A stretch of 64,000 nt of DNA, taken from NCBI RefSeq assembly GCF_030555055.1, contig NZ_JAMOAO010000001.1, forward strand, positions 2,914,001 through 2,978,000, given 5' to 3'. Position numbers and translations under genes: made by a program. The DNA is from Nocardiopsis sp. YSL2. Its GTDB lineage: Bacteria; Actinomycetota; Actinomycetes; Streptosporangiales; Streptosporangiaceae. Below are positions 46,865 through 55,520 of the stretch, one piece after another. Under the pieces are notes generated by a model. The model did no database searches, was not told the origin of the DNA, and worked only from the letters and a program-made list of their open reading frames with translations. The first letter of the stretch is position 1. Every line of letters begins with the position of its first letter.

Positions 46865-49800
46865 GTCGAGAGATCCCCCAGTACGGGTTCTTCGTGGACT
46901 GGGACAACGACGGCGGATTCGAGGCCGGTCTGGACGGATGGGACGGCTACCCGGATCCGCCGGTGCCGCCCGAGCCCACCCCGGCAAGCATCCGGTCGGT
47001 GTCCTCGGCCGAGTCGGACAGTGCGTCGTTCTCGGTGACCAAGCCCTCCGGCGCCAGCGAGGGAGACATCCTCGTGGCGTGCCAGACCTCAAACCTCGGT
47101 GACGCCTCCGACCTAGGCACCCCAACGGGCGGGGCCACGTGGCAGCAGCTCGGCAGCACGATCACCGGTGGCACCGACAGCCTCCACACGAAGGTGTGGT
47201 GGAAGGAGGCCGGTGGGGCCGAACCAGCGAGCTATGGATTCACTCAGGGGTCCGGTGCGGACGGGTGCGTGTCCATCGCGGCTGTGCAGGGCGCGGACGG
47301 TGCGGTCACGCCCGCCGTCGCCGCGTTCGACCCGTTCGCCGACGACACGTCGATCCCCACACCTGGGATCACGCCGACGAACGCCGACGACGTGGAGCTG
47401 CGGTGGGTGGGCGCCCAGTACACTACCCCGCCGCCGGAGACCCTGACCAAGACGTACACGGCGACCTGGTCGGCGTCCTGGTACGACTACGGCAAGCGCA
47501 GCGGCACCCGGCTGTACCAGGGCGCCACTCTGCTGGGCGATGGCACGGGCTACCAGTACGGCAAGATCGGTTTCGACCACTCGACGATCCAAACTGACCT
47601 CGCGGGCAGCACGATCGACCAGGTCGAGCTCCGCATGTCCAACGAGCACTCCTGGTACAACTCCGGGTTGACCGCGCGGTTCGGCACCCACGCCAACACC
47701 TCCGAGCCCGGCGGGTCATCGTCGACGTCCGGCACGTTCAACCGCTCCTCACACTCGTGGAACAAGGGCCAGACCAAGTACGTCGACCTGCCGACCACGA
47801 TCGGTGAGGAGCTGCGGGACGCCACCACGACCGGCATCACCACCGGACGGCCCACCGCGGGCAACCGGAACGACTACGGGTACTTCCGCGGGTACGACGC
47901 CAGCAGCAGCCAGCGCCCGCGCCTGCGCATCACCTACACCACCGCCGGGAGCCAGCCCGTCACCATCGACGGGCCCTCGGGCCTGACCCGGCGCACCGAC
48001 CAGTCCTCGAACGACTTCACCGCCGGGGCGCTGGCGACCCGCCAGCTCGACGGTGCCGAAACCACGGCGTCGCTGGCTTTCGACGCCAACGCCGAGTTCG
48101 TGCGCGCCCACGGCGTCACGATCGCGGTCGCGTCGCTCCAGCCGACCCCGGACCCGGATCTGTCCCCAACCGTGTCGGTGTCCGCTGCCCGCGCCCGCTC
48201 GGGCGGCCAGTCCCTGCTCGCGGAGTGGACCGACGACAGCCCCGGCCAGTCGGCGCGCCGTGTGCTCGATGGTCTGCTCGTCGGCCGCGCCTACGACTTG
48301 TCCGCGTGGGTGTACGTCCCGACCGGTTCCACGCCGGTGCGTCTCGGTATCAACGGCTTCGGCGCGGGAACCGTGTCCACCACCCACGATGCGTGGGAGC
48401 AGCTCACCTACTCCTTCACCGCACACGGGGCGTCGCACACCGCCGTGGTGCGCCCAGACCTGGACGTCATCCTGGAGTCGACCTTCGAGGACGACTCGGA
48501 GATCTCCAACAGCGGCGGTGACAGCGCCACGCACTGGGTGCCGGGCGGTGGCGGTCCGCCGGTCTTGGCCCACTCCACGCAGGGCAGCTTCCAAGGGGCC
48601 GGGTCGCTGTTCGTCACCTGGGGTACCGCGACCTCCGGCGAGTTCCCGCAGATCCAACGGGACGTGCCCGGCTTCGAGGTCGGAGCGGAGTACGAGTTCA
48701 GCGCGTGGGTGTTCGTCCCCGAGGGGGCAGGCGGGCCCGGCGTCAGCCCGTTCGCGGAGGGCGGTTTCGGGACAGCGAGTGTCACGACGGACACCTGGGA
48801 GCGGATCAGCCGGACCTTCACGGCCAGTTCCACGACGGTCAACGTCAAGATCATCGCGGTCGACGACGTCAACGATGGCGAGACGGTGTTCGTCGACCAG
48901 GTCTCGATCATGCGCGTCGACGAGTCCGCAGCTTCAGGTGAAGAGGCGTCCGTCGACGTCGTGCAGCTGCTCGGGCCCGGCGAGGACATCACCGACCGGG
49001 TCCTGGGGCTGCGGACCACAGTGGACATCTCCTACGGGCGGGACCACGCCCGGTCGCTGTCAGCGATCTCTCCGGGGCAGACAGGCTGGGAGCTGGACAA
49101 CCGGTCCCAGGACTACTCCCCGGACAACCCGAACAGCCCGCTCGTCGGGCAAGTCGGCCCGGGGCGGCCGGTCCTCATCCGCGCCACCTGGCAGGACAAG
49201 CTCTACGACCTGTTCCGCGGCCACCTCGACGACTACGAGCTGGACCCTTCGCGGGAATCCCGGTCAGTGCAGCTGACGGCGCTGGACACCCTCGCGCGGC
49301 TCCGCGGCGCGAAGCTGTCCACCGAGCTGTACGCCTCCGTGCGCACCGGAGAGGCGATCGGCATCATCCTGGACGCCATCGGCTGGCCTGCCGACCGCCG
49401 CGACCTGGACCCCGGGGCATCGACACTCCGGTGGTGGTGGGGTGAGAGCGACGACGCGTTCGACGTGCTCTCCAAGGTTGTGGAGGCGGAGGGCCCGGCA
49501 GCGTTCGCGTTCGTGTCCTCCTCCGGTGACTTCGTGTTCCGTGACCGCCACCACCGTCTCCAGCGCGACGCCTCGCTGACCTCGCAGGCGACCATCCGCG
49601 ACACCGGCACCGAACCCGTCTTCTCCCGCCCTGTGGACTACGACATCGGGTGGAAGGACATCGTCAACACCCTGCAGGTAGACGTACCCGAGAGGGCCCC
49701 CGCCCGCGAAGAGGTGGTGTGGGAGGACGAGGGCATCATCACCTTGGCCGCGGGCGAGGTCAGGACCATCCGGGTCCAGGCCGACGACCCGTTCGTGTAC

Positions 49801-50499
49801 GCCCACACGCCGGTCGCCGGATCCCGGGTCACCTCCGCGGACGCCGAGCACATCTACCCCGTCGACCACGACCTGGTCGTGCTGTCCGGCGAGCTGGCCG
49901 TGTCGCTGTCGCGCACCTCGGGCCAGTCCACCGAGATCCGGCTGGAGGCGGGGACCGCCGGGGCGACCATCCGTGGGCTGAGACTTCGGGCCACCCCCGT
50001 GCCGGTCGCACGGACCGTCCAGGTCCTGATCGAGGACACCGAGTCCATCGCCGCCTACGGCCGCCGCGACTACGAGGGCGACCTCGACCTGGCGGGCGTG
50101 CACGACGTGGCGGACATGGCGCGCCTCATCCTCGGGCAGCGATCCGACCGGCTCCCGATCATGACCATCACCATCGTCGGCAAGGGCCACACCGCGCGCA
50201 TGGACCAGATCCTGCAGCGCGACCTGTCCGACCGAGTCCGGCTGGTCGAGAGCGAGTCGTTCACCGACCACGACCACTACATCGAGCGCATCGAGCACGA
50301 CATCGCCGAGGTCGGCCACGACCACCGCGCCGCGTTCGGGTGCGAGCGAGTGCGCGAGCAGTTCACGAATGCGCTGACGTTCGACGACGACGACCGCGGC
50401 TTCGACGAAGGCGTTTTCGGGCGGGCCGGGGTCGATGACCCCGACACCCTGTTCGTCCTCGACCAGTCCAACCTCGACGAAGGGCTCCTGGGACATTGA
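46861..50499 (+). CDS. Minor tail protein with carbohydrate-binding modules (likely receptor-binding/baseplate)
   Basis: A 1212-aa protein. N-terminus REIPQYGFFVDWDNDGGFEA is typical of actinophage minor tail proteins. Two CBM_4_9-like jelly-roll modules occur in tandem, about residues 436-535 (SLLAEWTDDSPGQSARRVLD, YDLSAWVYVPTGS) and 535-695 (AEYEFSAWVFVPEGAGG, DTWERISRTFTASSTTVNVK). Residues 720-1160 are the conserved baseplate part (ISYGRDHARSLSAISPGQTG, LFRGHLDDYELDP, DIGWKDIVNTLQVDVPERAP). It probably joins the tail tip and contacts cell-wall sugars. Confidence 0.8.
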   Translation: MSREIPQYGFFVDWDNDGGFEAGLDGWDGYPDPPVPPEPTPASIRSVSSAESDSASFSVTKPSGASEGDILVACQTSNLGDASDLGTPTGGATWQQLGSTITGGTDSLHTKVWWKEAGGAEPASYGFTQGSGADGCVSIAAVQGADGAVTPAVAAFDPFADDTSIPTPGITPTNADDVELRWVGAQYTTPPPETLTKTYTATWSASWYDYGKRSGTRLYQGATLLGDGTGYQYGKIGFDHSTIQTDLAGSTIDQVELRMSNEHSWYNSGLTARFGTHANTSEPGGSSSTSGTFNRSSHSWNKGQTKYVDLPTTIGEELRDATTTGITTGRPTAGNRNDYGYFRGYDASSSQRPRLRITYTTAGSQPVTIDGPSGLTRRTDQSSNDFTAGALATRQLDGAETTASLAFDANAEFVRAHGVTIAVASLQPTPDPDLSPTVSVSAARARSGGQSLLAEWTDDSPGQSARRVLDGLLVGRAYDLSAWVYVPTGSTPVRLGINGFGAGTVSTTHDAWEQLTYSFTAHGASHTAVVRPDLDVILESTFEDDSEISNSGGDSATHWVPGGGGPPVLAHSTQGSFQGAGSLFVTWGTATSGEFPQIQRDVPGFEVGAEYEFSAWVFVPEGAGGPGVSPFAEGGFGTASVTTDTWERISRTFTASSTTVNVKIIAVDDVNDGETVFVDQVSIMRVDESAASGEEASVDVVQLLGPGEDITDRVLGLRTTVDISYGRDHARSLSAISPGQTGWELDNRSQDYSPDNPNSPLVGQVGPGRPVLIRATWQDKLYDLFRGHLDDYELDPSRESRSVQLTALDTLARLRGAKLSTELYASVRTGEAIGIILDAIGWPADRRDLDPGASTLRWWWGESDDAFDVLSKVVEAEGPAAFAFVSSSGDFVFRDRHHRLQRDASLTSQATIRDTGTEPVFSRPVDYDIGWKDIVNTLQVDVPERAPAREEVVWEDEGIITLAAGEVRTIRVQADDPFVYAHTPVAGSRVTSADAEHIYPVDHDLVVLSGELAVSLSRTSGQSTEIRLEAGTAGATIRGLRLRATPVPVARTVQVLIEDTESIAAYGRRDYEGDLDLAGVHDVADMARLILGQRSDRLPIMTITIVGKGHTARMDQILQRDLSDRVRLVESESFTDHDHYIERIEHDIAEVGHDHRAAFGCERVREQFTNALTFDDDDRGFDEGVFGRAGVDDPDTLFVLDQSNLDEGLLGH

Positions 50500-50966
50500 A
50501 ATCTCGCTACCGCCTGATGGGCGCAATGAACCGGCTCGTGCGCGGCGGCCCTGCCGCCCCTGAGACGCCGTCGATCTGGCGTACACCCGTGACCGCGGTG
50601 CCCGTGCGCGCCTACGTCAACCACGGCCGCTGGGTCGCGGACTGCATCCGGCCGCACTGCGGTGGCGCCGAACTGCTGCGCCGCCACCAGTCAGTCAGCG
50701 AGTGCTTCGAATGCCACCTGGTCACCCCGGTCGAGTGGCCACCCGATGCCGGCCAGATCTGGGAGGCGCTCATGGAGCGGCCCGTGCCGGCCACCCGGAA
50801 CTGGTTCCCCGTCGACCACCCGGTGGCCGTGCGCGCCGGGTGCCCGCACGGGCAGAGCGTTGTCGAGCTCTACGCCGAGGCGGCCGAGCACGAGAACGAG
50901 CTCATGCCCGGCGGCGCGGCACCTGGCGTGGAGGGGGGCACGTCGTGGCGTGGTCTGCTCCACTGA
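50496..50966 (+). CDS. Hypothetical tail-region protein with Cys pairs, 156 aa
   Basis: TTG 50496 overlaps the preceding stop (TTGA); ATG 50517 is an alternative start. CIRPHCGGAELLRRHQSVSEC-x2-C is a zinc-ribbon-like knuckle that looks more like a cytoplasmic protein than a virion component. The end overlaps the next gene. Function unknown. Confidence 0.62.
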   Translation: MKSRYRLMGAMNRLVRGGPAAPETPSIWRTPVTAVPVRAYVNHGRWVADCIRPHCGGAELLRRHQSVSECFECHLVTPVEWPPDAGQIWEALMERPVPATRNWFPVDHPVAVRAGCPHGQSVVELYAEAAEHENELMPGGAAPGVEGGTSWRGLLH

Positions 50967-51496
50967 CCGCTGTGGCCGGAGCTGCGCTCACCGCCGCACA
51001 GTGGAACGCCAGCGTGCGGGACAACCTGCTGGAGACCGCGCCAGGGGTGGCCACCACTGCGGGGGGCTACTTCGTGGCCGACGGCTCCAATTCGATCGCC
51101 GAACGGCAGATCGTTGCGGACAGTGTCCTAGTCACCGAGACCACCACGTCCACGTCCTACACCGACCTGGACACGTTCGGGCCGTCCGTGACCGTGGAAA
51201 CCGGCGCCCAGGCCCTGGTGATCGTCCACGGCCAGGCCCAGAACACCGACTCGACCGGGTCCGCGCGCATGTCCTACGAGACATCCGGCGCCACCTCACA
51301 GGGCCCAGCCGACAACCGGTCCGTCGGGGTGTTCGGCGGAGCGGGCGTGTCCATCACCACCTCCACGCTCGCCATGCACGGCGCCGGCGCAGGCCTCGAC
51401 CTGACACCCGGCAGCCACACGTTCACCGCCAAGTACAGCGTCTCCGGCGGCACCGGCGAGTTCCGGCACCGGCGCCTCATCGTCATCCCCTTCTGA
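50945..51496 (+). CDS. Tail protein paralogue 1, 183 aa
   Basis: GTG 50945 follows GGAGGGGGG. MAWSAPLTAVAGAALTAAQW, NASVRDNLLETAPGVATTAG, TTSTSYTDLDTFGPSVTVET and RHRRLIVIPF are paralleled line by line by the next gene. The N-terminus (LTAAQWNxxVRDNLLETAP) is a widespread phage tail-fibre/stalk start. Beta-rich, probably trimeric fibre or tip protein. Confidence 0.75.
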   Translation: MAWSAPLTAVAGAALTAAQWNASVRDNLLETAPGVATTAGGYFVADGSNSIAERQIVADSVLVTETTTSTSYTDLDTFGPSVTVETGAQALVIVHGQAQNTDSTGSARMSYETSGATSQGPADNRSVGVFGGAGVSITTSTLAMHGAGAGLDLTPGSHTFTAKYSVSGGTGEFRHRRLIVIPF

Positions 51497-51507
51497 GGAG
51501 GACCCCG

Positions 51508-52047
51508 ATGGCGTGGACAGCGCCCATGACCTTCGTGGCGAACAGCCCCCTGACTGCCGCCCAACTCAACACCCACCTCAGGGACAACTTCCTGGAAACC
51601 GCCCCCGCGAAAGCGACCGAGCAGGGCGGCTACTTCGTGACCGACACTGCGCACCGCATCGTGGAGCGAGTCGGCCGCAGGCAGACCATCAGCACTGAGG
51701 AGGCCACCACCTCCACCAGCTACGACGACCTGGCCACGCAGGGGCCGACGGTGACTGTGCAGACCGGCGAGCTCGCGCTCGCGCTGTGGTCCTGCGAGAT
51801 GCGGTCCTCCAACAGCGAGCCGACGACGTGCCGGGTCACCGTCGATGTCACGGGTGACACGACCATCGCCGGCGACGACATCCGGGCGCTCACCAACTCG
51901 ACTGGTGCCGCCGGCCGCCACCAGTCCACCCACGCTGTGTTCTTCGATGATCTGAACCCGGGCGAGAACACGTGGACGATGAAGTACCGCACCAGCTCAG
52001 GCGAGGCCACCTTCCAGCGCAGGCGCCTCATCGTCCTGCCGTACTGA
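51508..52047 (+). CDS. Tail protein paralogue 2, 179 aa
   Basis: ATG 51508 follows GAGGAGG. MAWTAPMTFVANSPLTAAQL, NTHLRDNFLETAPAKATEQG, TTSTSYDDLATQGPTVTVQT and RRRLIVLPY align along the whole length with paralogue 1, the most divergent region being the middle. This is a tandem duplication with divergence, as expected for receptor-binding proteins. Confidence 0.75.
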   Translation: MAWTAPMTFVANSPLTAAQLNTHLRDNFLETAPAKATEQGGYFVTDTAHRIVERVGRRQTISTEEATTSTSYDDLATQGPTVTVQTGELALALWSCEMRSSNSEPTTCRVTVDVTGDTTIAGDDIRALTNSTGAAGRHQSTHAVFFDDLNPGENTWTMKYRTSSGEATFQRRRLIVLPY

Positions 52048-52098
52048 CCCGCACCCTGCGCACCCCCGCGCAGGATCCCCGACCCAGAGGAGGGCTCC

Positions 52099-52590
52099 GT
52101 GGCCCTGTACGTGTGCTCGCTCATTCGCAGCACGGACCAGCTCATCCCGCCGAATCAGTACACGATCGTCCGCTTCCCCTTCGGAGCCGCGGAGAGCTAC
52201 GACGCGTGGGACATGCACCAGGTCGCTCAGCCTGACGGTTACTCGATCACGTCCTGGGACACCGACGGCCGATCGGGACTGATCTGGCCGCACGTGACCG
52301 GGTGGGGCTGGCTGACCGCCATGGTGTTCTGGGAGGGCGGCAGCTACTCGGAGACCCGGGACCGGTTCGTCCGCGACCCCCTCAACCTGTCCACGGGCTA
52401 CGACTCCACGGCCACAGAGGATGAGCAGCCCACCCCCGGCGGCCAGTACAAGTCCAAGCACCACGAAATGTTCGTGCACCCCGGGACTCCGGTCGCGTTC
52501 CTGGTCAAGCACAACGACTCCGTGAGTCGGAGGATCACGCACGCCCAGTTCAAGCTGGCCATCGAGGCCGACGTGGCGGTGCCGGCATGA
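52099..52590 (+). CDS. Tail or virion-associated protein, 163 aa
   Basis: GTG 52099 follows GAGGAGGG. Aromatic, beta-rich (YTIVRFPFGAAESYDAWDMH, VTGWGWLTAMVFWEGGSYSE, HHEMFVHPGTPVAFLVKHND), without hydrophobic segments or metal motifs. By position between tail fibres and lysis genes it is probably a minor tail protein. Family unknown. Confidence 0.65.
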   Translation: MALYVCSLIRSTDQLIPPNQYTIVRFPFGAAESYDAWDMHQVAQPDGYSITSWDTDGRSGLIWPHVTGWGWLTAMVFWEGGSYSETRDRFVRDPLNLSTGYDSTATEDEQPTPGGQYKSKHHEMFVHPGTPVAFLVKHNDSVSRRITHAQFKLAIEADVAVPA

Positions 52591-52871
52591 GCGAGTCCGA
52601 ACGCGACATGCGCGACCTGCTCGTGGCCATCAGCACCAAGATCGACGTGGTCATAAACCGCCAGGACGACCACGAGGGCCGCATCCGTGACCTGTACCAG
52701 CGCATCGCCGACCTGCCGAAGAAGTCCGAGCTGCTGACGCTGTCCCAGCGCCTGCCCGAGTACGTGACGAAGTCCGAGTTGAAGGCGATGCGCACCCACA
52801 CGATCACGGTGATCTCCGTGGTCGTGGTCATCGTCGGCGGGATCGTCGGCCTGGTCACCGGACTGACCTGA
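52587..52871 (+). CDS. Coiled-coil protein with C-terminal membrane anchor, 94 aa
   Basis: ATGA-coupled. Residues 1-65 are a charged coiled coil (LLVAISTKIDVVINRQDDHE, RIRDLYQRIADLPKKSELLT); residues 70-93 (VISVVVVIVGGIVGLVTG) form one membrane helix. This matches XhlA-like/haemolysin-type lysis accessory proteins and their actinophage equivalents just before the holin. Confidence 0.72.
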   Translation: MSESERDMRDLLVAISTKIDVVINRQDDHEGRIRDLYQRIADLPKKSELLTLSQRLPEYVTKSELKAMRTHTITVISVVVVIVGGIVGLVTGLT

Positions 52872-52892
52872 GGTTCGCCACCAGCCGTATTC

Positions 52893-52915
52893 GCCCCGTC
52901 ATCGCGCGGGGCTTT
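52893..52915 (+). terminator. Hairpin terminator before the holin
   Basis: GCCCCG (52893-52898) pairs with CGGGGC (52907-52912), followed by TTT. It shares its downstream sequence CTTTCGCATGTCC with the terminator at 41414, suggesting duplication of a terminator cassette. Confidence 0.6.
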
Positions 52916-52961
52916 CGCATGTCCGGGGAACGCCCGGCCACCCACCCGCAAGGAGATCACC

Positions 52962-53294
52962 ATGTCCGACTTCCTGCTCACGCTCTACGGCCGCGTGCGC
53001 CGCCTCGTGCGCTACCGGCGCAACCCCGCGGTTTATGTCGCGGTCGGCCTGGTCGCTGTGCTCACCGGGTGGCGCCTGGCCAACGGCATGGCGATCGAGG
53101 ACGTGTTCACCGAGCACTACATCGAGTCGATGCTCATCCTCGCGGGCGGGGTGTTCACCCGCCTCCAGGTGTGGAGCCCCGAGAGCGTCGAGGACATCTT
53201 CGCTGCCCGCGAGGCCTACCCCGCCATGGAGGACGCCGTCGAGTTCGACCTCCACCTGGCGGTCGACCCGACCGAGGACCCCAGCGAGGGCTGA
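52962..53294 (+). CDS. Putative holin, 110 aa
   Basis: ATG 52962 follows AAGGAG. Basic N-terminus (YGRVRRLVRYRRNP), then membrane segments at about residues 24-41 (VYVAVGLVAVLTGWRLANG) and 55-70 (SMLILAGGVFTRLQVW), and an acidic C-terminus. Position directly before the endolysin gene and the topology support a holin. The sequence family is not one I can name. Confidence 0.7.
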   Translation: MSDFLLTLYGRVRRLVRYRRNPAVYVAVGLVAVLTGWRLANGMAIEDVFTEHYIESMLILAGGVFTRLQVWSPESVEDIFAAREAYPAMEDAVEFDLHLAVDPTEDPSEG

Positions 53295-53297
53295 CCC

Positions 53298-54440
53298 ATG
53301 GACCTCGCACAGCTCCTCGACCTGCTGGGACCGGATGCGGACCTGATGCGGCTGTTGGCCGTCGTCACGACCCTGCCGGTCCTGATGGGTCTGGTCATTG
53401 AGAGCGCGCCGACCGTGGGCATCCCCTCGGTGATCGGCTCCTCGGGCCGCCCCCGGTCGGGCCGGGTCATCCACTACAACGGGGGCGCCCTGGCGTGGGG
53501 GTCGCACGCCAACTGCCGCGCCCAGGTCCGGCAGATGCACTCCTACCACCGCTCACGCGGGTGGGCAGGCATCGGCTACCACCTGCTGATCTGCTGGCAC
53601 GGCATCGTGCTCACCGGCCGGGGCATCAACCGGATCGGCGCCCACGCGCCCGGCGCCAACTCGACACACATCGGCATCCAGTTCATCCTCGGAGGCAACC
53701 AGAAGCCGTCGGCGAAGCAGCTCGCAGCGTTCGTCGCCCTCATGGCCTGGCTGGCCGCACGTGGCGTGCGCGCCTCGATCACCGGGCACCGCGACTGGAT
53801 CTCGACGTCCTGCCCCGGCGACCACCTCTACGGGCGGGTCCGCTCCGGCAACTGGGGAGGGGGATCGTCCCCGGCCCCGGCGCCCACGTTCTCCTACTGG
53901 GACGTGGCCGGGCTCCAGGTTCCGACTGGTGACCCGTGGCTGCTGCGGGGGATGACCGGAACCCCGGTCCTGCGGCTCCAGAAGGCACTGCTCAAGTGGC
54001 GGCCATCCCTGCTGCCCGGGTACGGCGCGGACGGCCGTTTCGGCGGCGAGACGGAAGCGGCCGTCGAGGCGCTGCAGCGCGCCCGCGGTATCACCATCGA
54101 TAGGGTCTACGGTCCCGAATCGGCGAAGGAGCTGCGGCGGGCCCTGACCGCATCCGATCCAGCCCCGGACCCGACTCCCGCACCGAAGCCGTTTCCGCTG
54201 GCTCGCGGGCACTGGTTCGGCCCGCCGGCCGCGGACGACCGGAACCACTCCGGGTACTACTGGTCATCCGACCGCCCGCACATCAAGGACATCCAGGGCA
54301 AGGTCGGCGCCTCGCAGGATGGCCGATACGGGTCGAAGACCAAGGCGGCCGTGACCGCCTGGCAGCGCGAGGTCGGGTTCATCGGCCGCGACGTTGACGG
54401 ACTCACGGGCCCGAAGACCTGGGGCAAGATGTTCGGCTGA
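53298..54440 (+). CDS. Endolysin: N-acetylmuramoyl-L-alanine amidase with two peptidoglycan-binding domains
   Basis: A 380-aa protein. The N-terminal amidase_2/PGRP-type domain has Zn ligands H59 (VIHYNGG), H164 (ITGHRDW) and C172 (TSCPGDH), with GYHLLICWHG between them. Two PG_binding_1 modules follow: GTPVLRLQKALLKWRPSLLP then FGGETEAAVEALQRARGI, and DIQGKVGASQDGRYGSKTKA. It cleaves the stem peptide from muramic acid after holin opening. No signal peptide. Terminator follows. Confidence 0.92.
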   Translation: MDLAQLLDLLGPDADLMRLLAVVTTLPVLMGLVIESAPTVGIPSVIGSSGRPRSGRVIHYNGGALAWGSHANCRAQVRQMHSYHRSRGWAGIGYHLLICWHGIVLTGRGINRIGAHAPGANSTHIGIQFILGGNQKPSAKQLAAFVALMAWLAARGVRASITGHRDWISTSCPGDHLYGRVRSGNWGGGSSPAPAPTFSYWDVAGLQVPTGDPWLLRGMTGTPVLRLQKALLKWRPSLLPGYGADGRFGGETEAAVEALQRARGITIDRVYGPESAKELRRALTASDPAPDPTPAPKPFPLARGHWFGPPAADDRNHSGYYWSSDRPHIKDIQGKVGASQDGRYGSKTKAAVTAWQREVGFIGRDVDGLTGPKTWGKMFG

Positions 54441-54459
54441 CCTCCGGACAACGAATAAG

Positions 54460-54494
54460 CCCGGCACTCCCAATGGGGGTGCCGGGCCTCTTTC
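54460..54494. terminator. Bidirectional terminator closing the late operon
   Basis: CCCGGCACTCCC-AAT-GGGGGTGCCGGG followed by CCTCTTTCG on the plus strand. It also serves the convergent minus-strand gene that ends at 54501. It separates the lytic operon from the lysogeny-like arm. Confidence 0.8.
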
Positions 54495-54500
54495 GTGTGC

Positions 54501-54761
54501 TCAGATCAGGTCGAGTGCCAGGGCCAGCTCACGGCCCGGCACGGTGGGGCCCGTGATCGTTCCGACGACGGGCTTTGGAAGCTGGTCGGCCCCAACGTAG
54601 TGGACGTGCGAGAGAGCGTCGTGCTCCTGGTTGAGGGCTTCGACCGCGTCCTTGAACCTGTCGTCGTTCTCGACGCCGAGTTCGCGAGCCACTGCATTCG
54701 CTTGATGGGTACCAGGCTCTCGCGCGACGATGCCCAGGATCCTGGTTTCGAGGTCATTCAT
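54501..54761 (-). CDS. Small helical protein, 86 aa
   Basis: Start ATG 54761 (an upstream in-frame ATG at 54791 lacks an SD). MNDLETRILGIVAREPGTHQ then NAVARELGVENDDRFKDAVE looks like a winged-helix DNA-binding or effector-domain fold. DNA is lower in G+C (about 60%) than the late operon. It is co-oriented with the lipoprotein gene upstream. Confidence 0.65.
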   Translation of the reverse strand: MNDLETRILGIVAREPGTHQANAVARELGVENDDRFKDAVEALNQEHDALSHVHYVGADQLPKPVVGTITGPTVPGRELALALDLI

Positions 54762-54802
54762 AGCCCGACCGTACGCCGCGACGCAGGTCACCGCACGTAC
54801 TT

Positions 54803-55312
54803 CTACAGTTCGATCTCAACTGGCGTAGTTGACTCTGCGTCGGACCGTTCCACGGTCACCTCGGCCGTGACCTCCTGCCCGGACCTGTCGCCATCCAGGA
54901 TGCCGCGTATGTCCAGAGCGACGGTGGTGACCTCGATCGTGTAGAAGTCCGCAGCCGGTACGCCCTCCACGAGGAAGGGCAGGGTGCACAGGTAGGGATC
55001 GTTGGTGCGCTGGCGACCGCGTTCGGCGCGGTGGTCAGCTGCGGTGGCGTCTCCGTCGAGGGTGCTGGTGGCGTCGCCGGTAGAGATGATCTCGTCGGCG
55101 CCGTCTCGGATGGTGTAGGTGGGGTCCCGCCAGACACACTGCAGTGTGTCTCCAGCGGGCGCCTGGCCGACGCTGTTGTCCGTGGTGGTCAGGGTGACGA
55201 GGATGTCGATGGTGTCGGGGTCCGCGTCGGCCTGCTGCGGTCCCTGGTTGGCACAGGCGGTGAGTAGGGCGAGCAGGGACACCGTCGCTGCTGCGGTCAT
55301 GGTGCGGGGCAT
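54803..55312 (-). CDS. Prophage lipoprotein, possible superinfection-exclusion factor
   Basis: A 169-aa protein. ATG 55312 has GAGAGG upstream. Signal peptide MPRTMTAAATVSLLALLTAC: basic start, hydrophobic core and lipobox LTAC with the Cys at residue 20, so it is exported and lipid-anchored. The mature part is a small beta domain rich in Asp/Thr. Low G+C and minus orientation next to the lysis genes are typical of prophage-expressed morons; surface lipoproteins in this place can block DNA injection by related phages (established for several phages, inferred here). Confidence 0.75.
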   Translation of the reverse strand: MPRTMTAAATVSLLALLTACANQGPQQADADPDTIDILVTLTTTDNSVGQAPAGDTLQCVWRDPTYTIRDGADEIISTGDATSTLDGDATAADHRAERGRQRTNDPYLCTLPFLVEGVPAADFYTIEVTTVALDIRGILDGDRSGQEVTAEVTVERSDAESTTPVEIEL

Positions 55313-55419
55313 GAGACTGCCTCTCGGTGCTGGTGCGTCTGAGCGGGAGGCGCGCGGGTGATGTCCAGTGTGCCGGAGCAAACTGCACGTCGGAGGTGAT
55401 TCCGCGAAGCCGAAACTTA

Positions 55420-55488
55420 GACACGGTAACCGTGGATATCTCGGGCGCACCCGGGTACACTTAAACATAGACACGGTAAGCGTGTCAA
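55420..55488. promoter_or_regulatory. Two operator sites flanking a promoter for the DUF932 gene
   Basis: Site I GACACGGTAACCGTGGA (55420-55436, core CACGGT-A-ACCGTG) and site II GACACGGTAAGCGTGTC (55470-55486, perfect 6-5-6) are 50 bases apart. Between them a promoter is plausible: TGGATA (55433-55438), 17-base spacer, TACACT (55456-55461). A third copy lies at 59178-59200. Repressor binding at both would occlude the promoter. Confidence 0.65.
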
Positions 55489-55520
55489 GGTTTCAGATCT
55501 ACCGAGAGGTCGCACCCACC

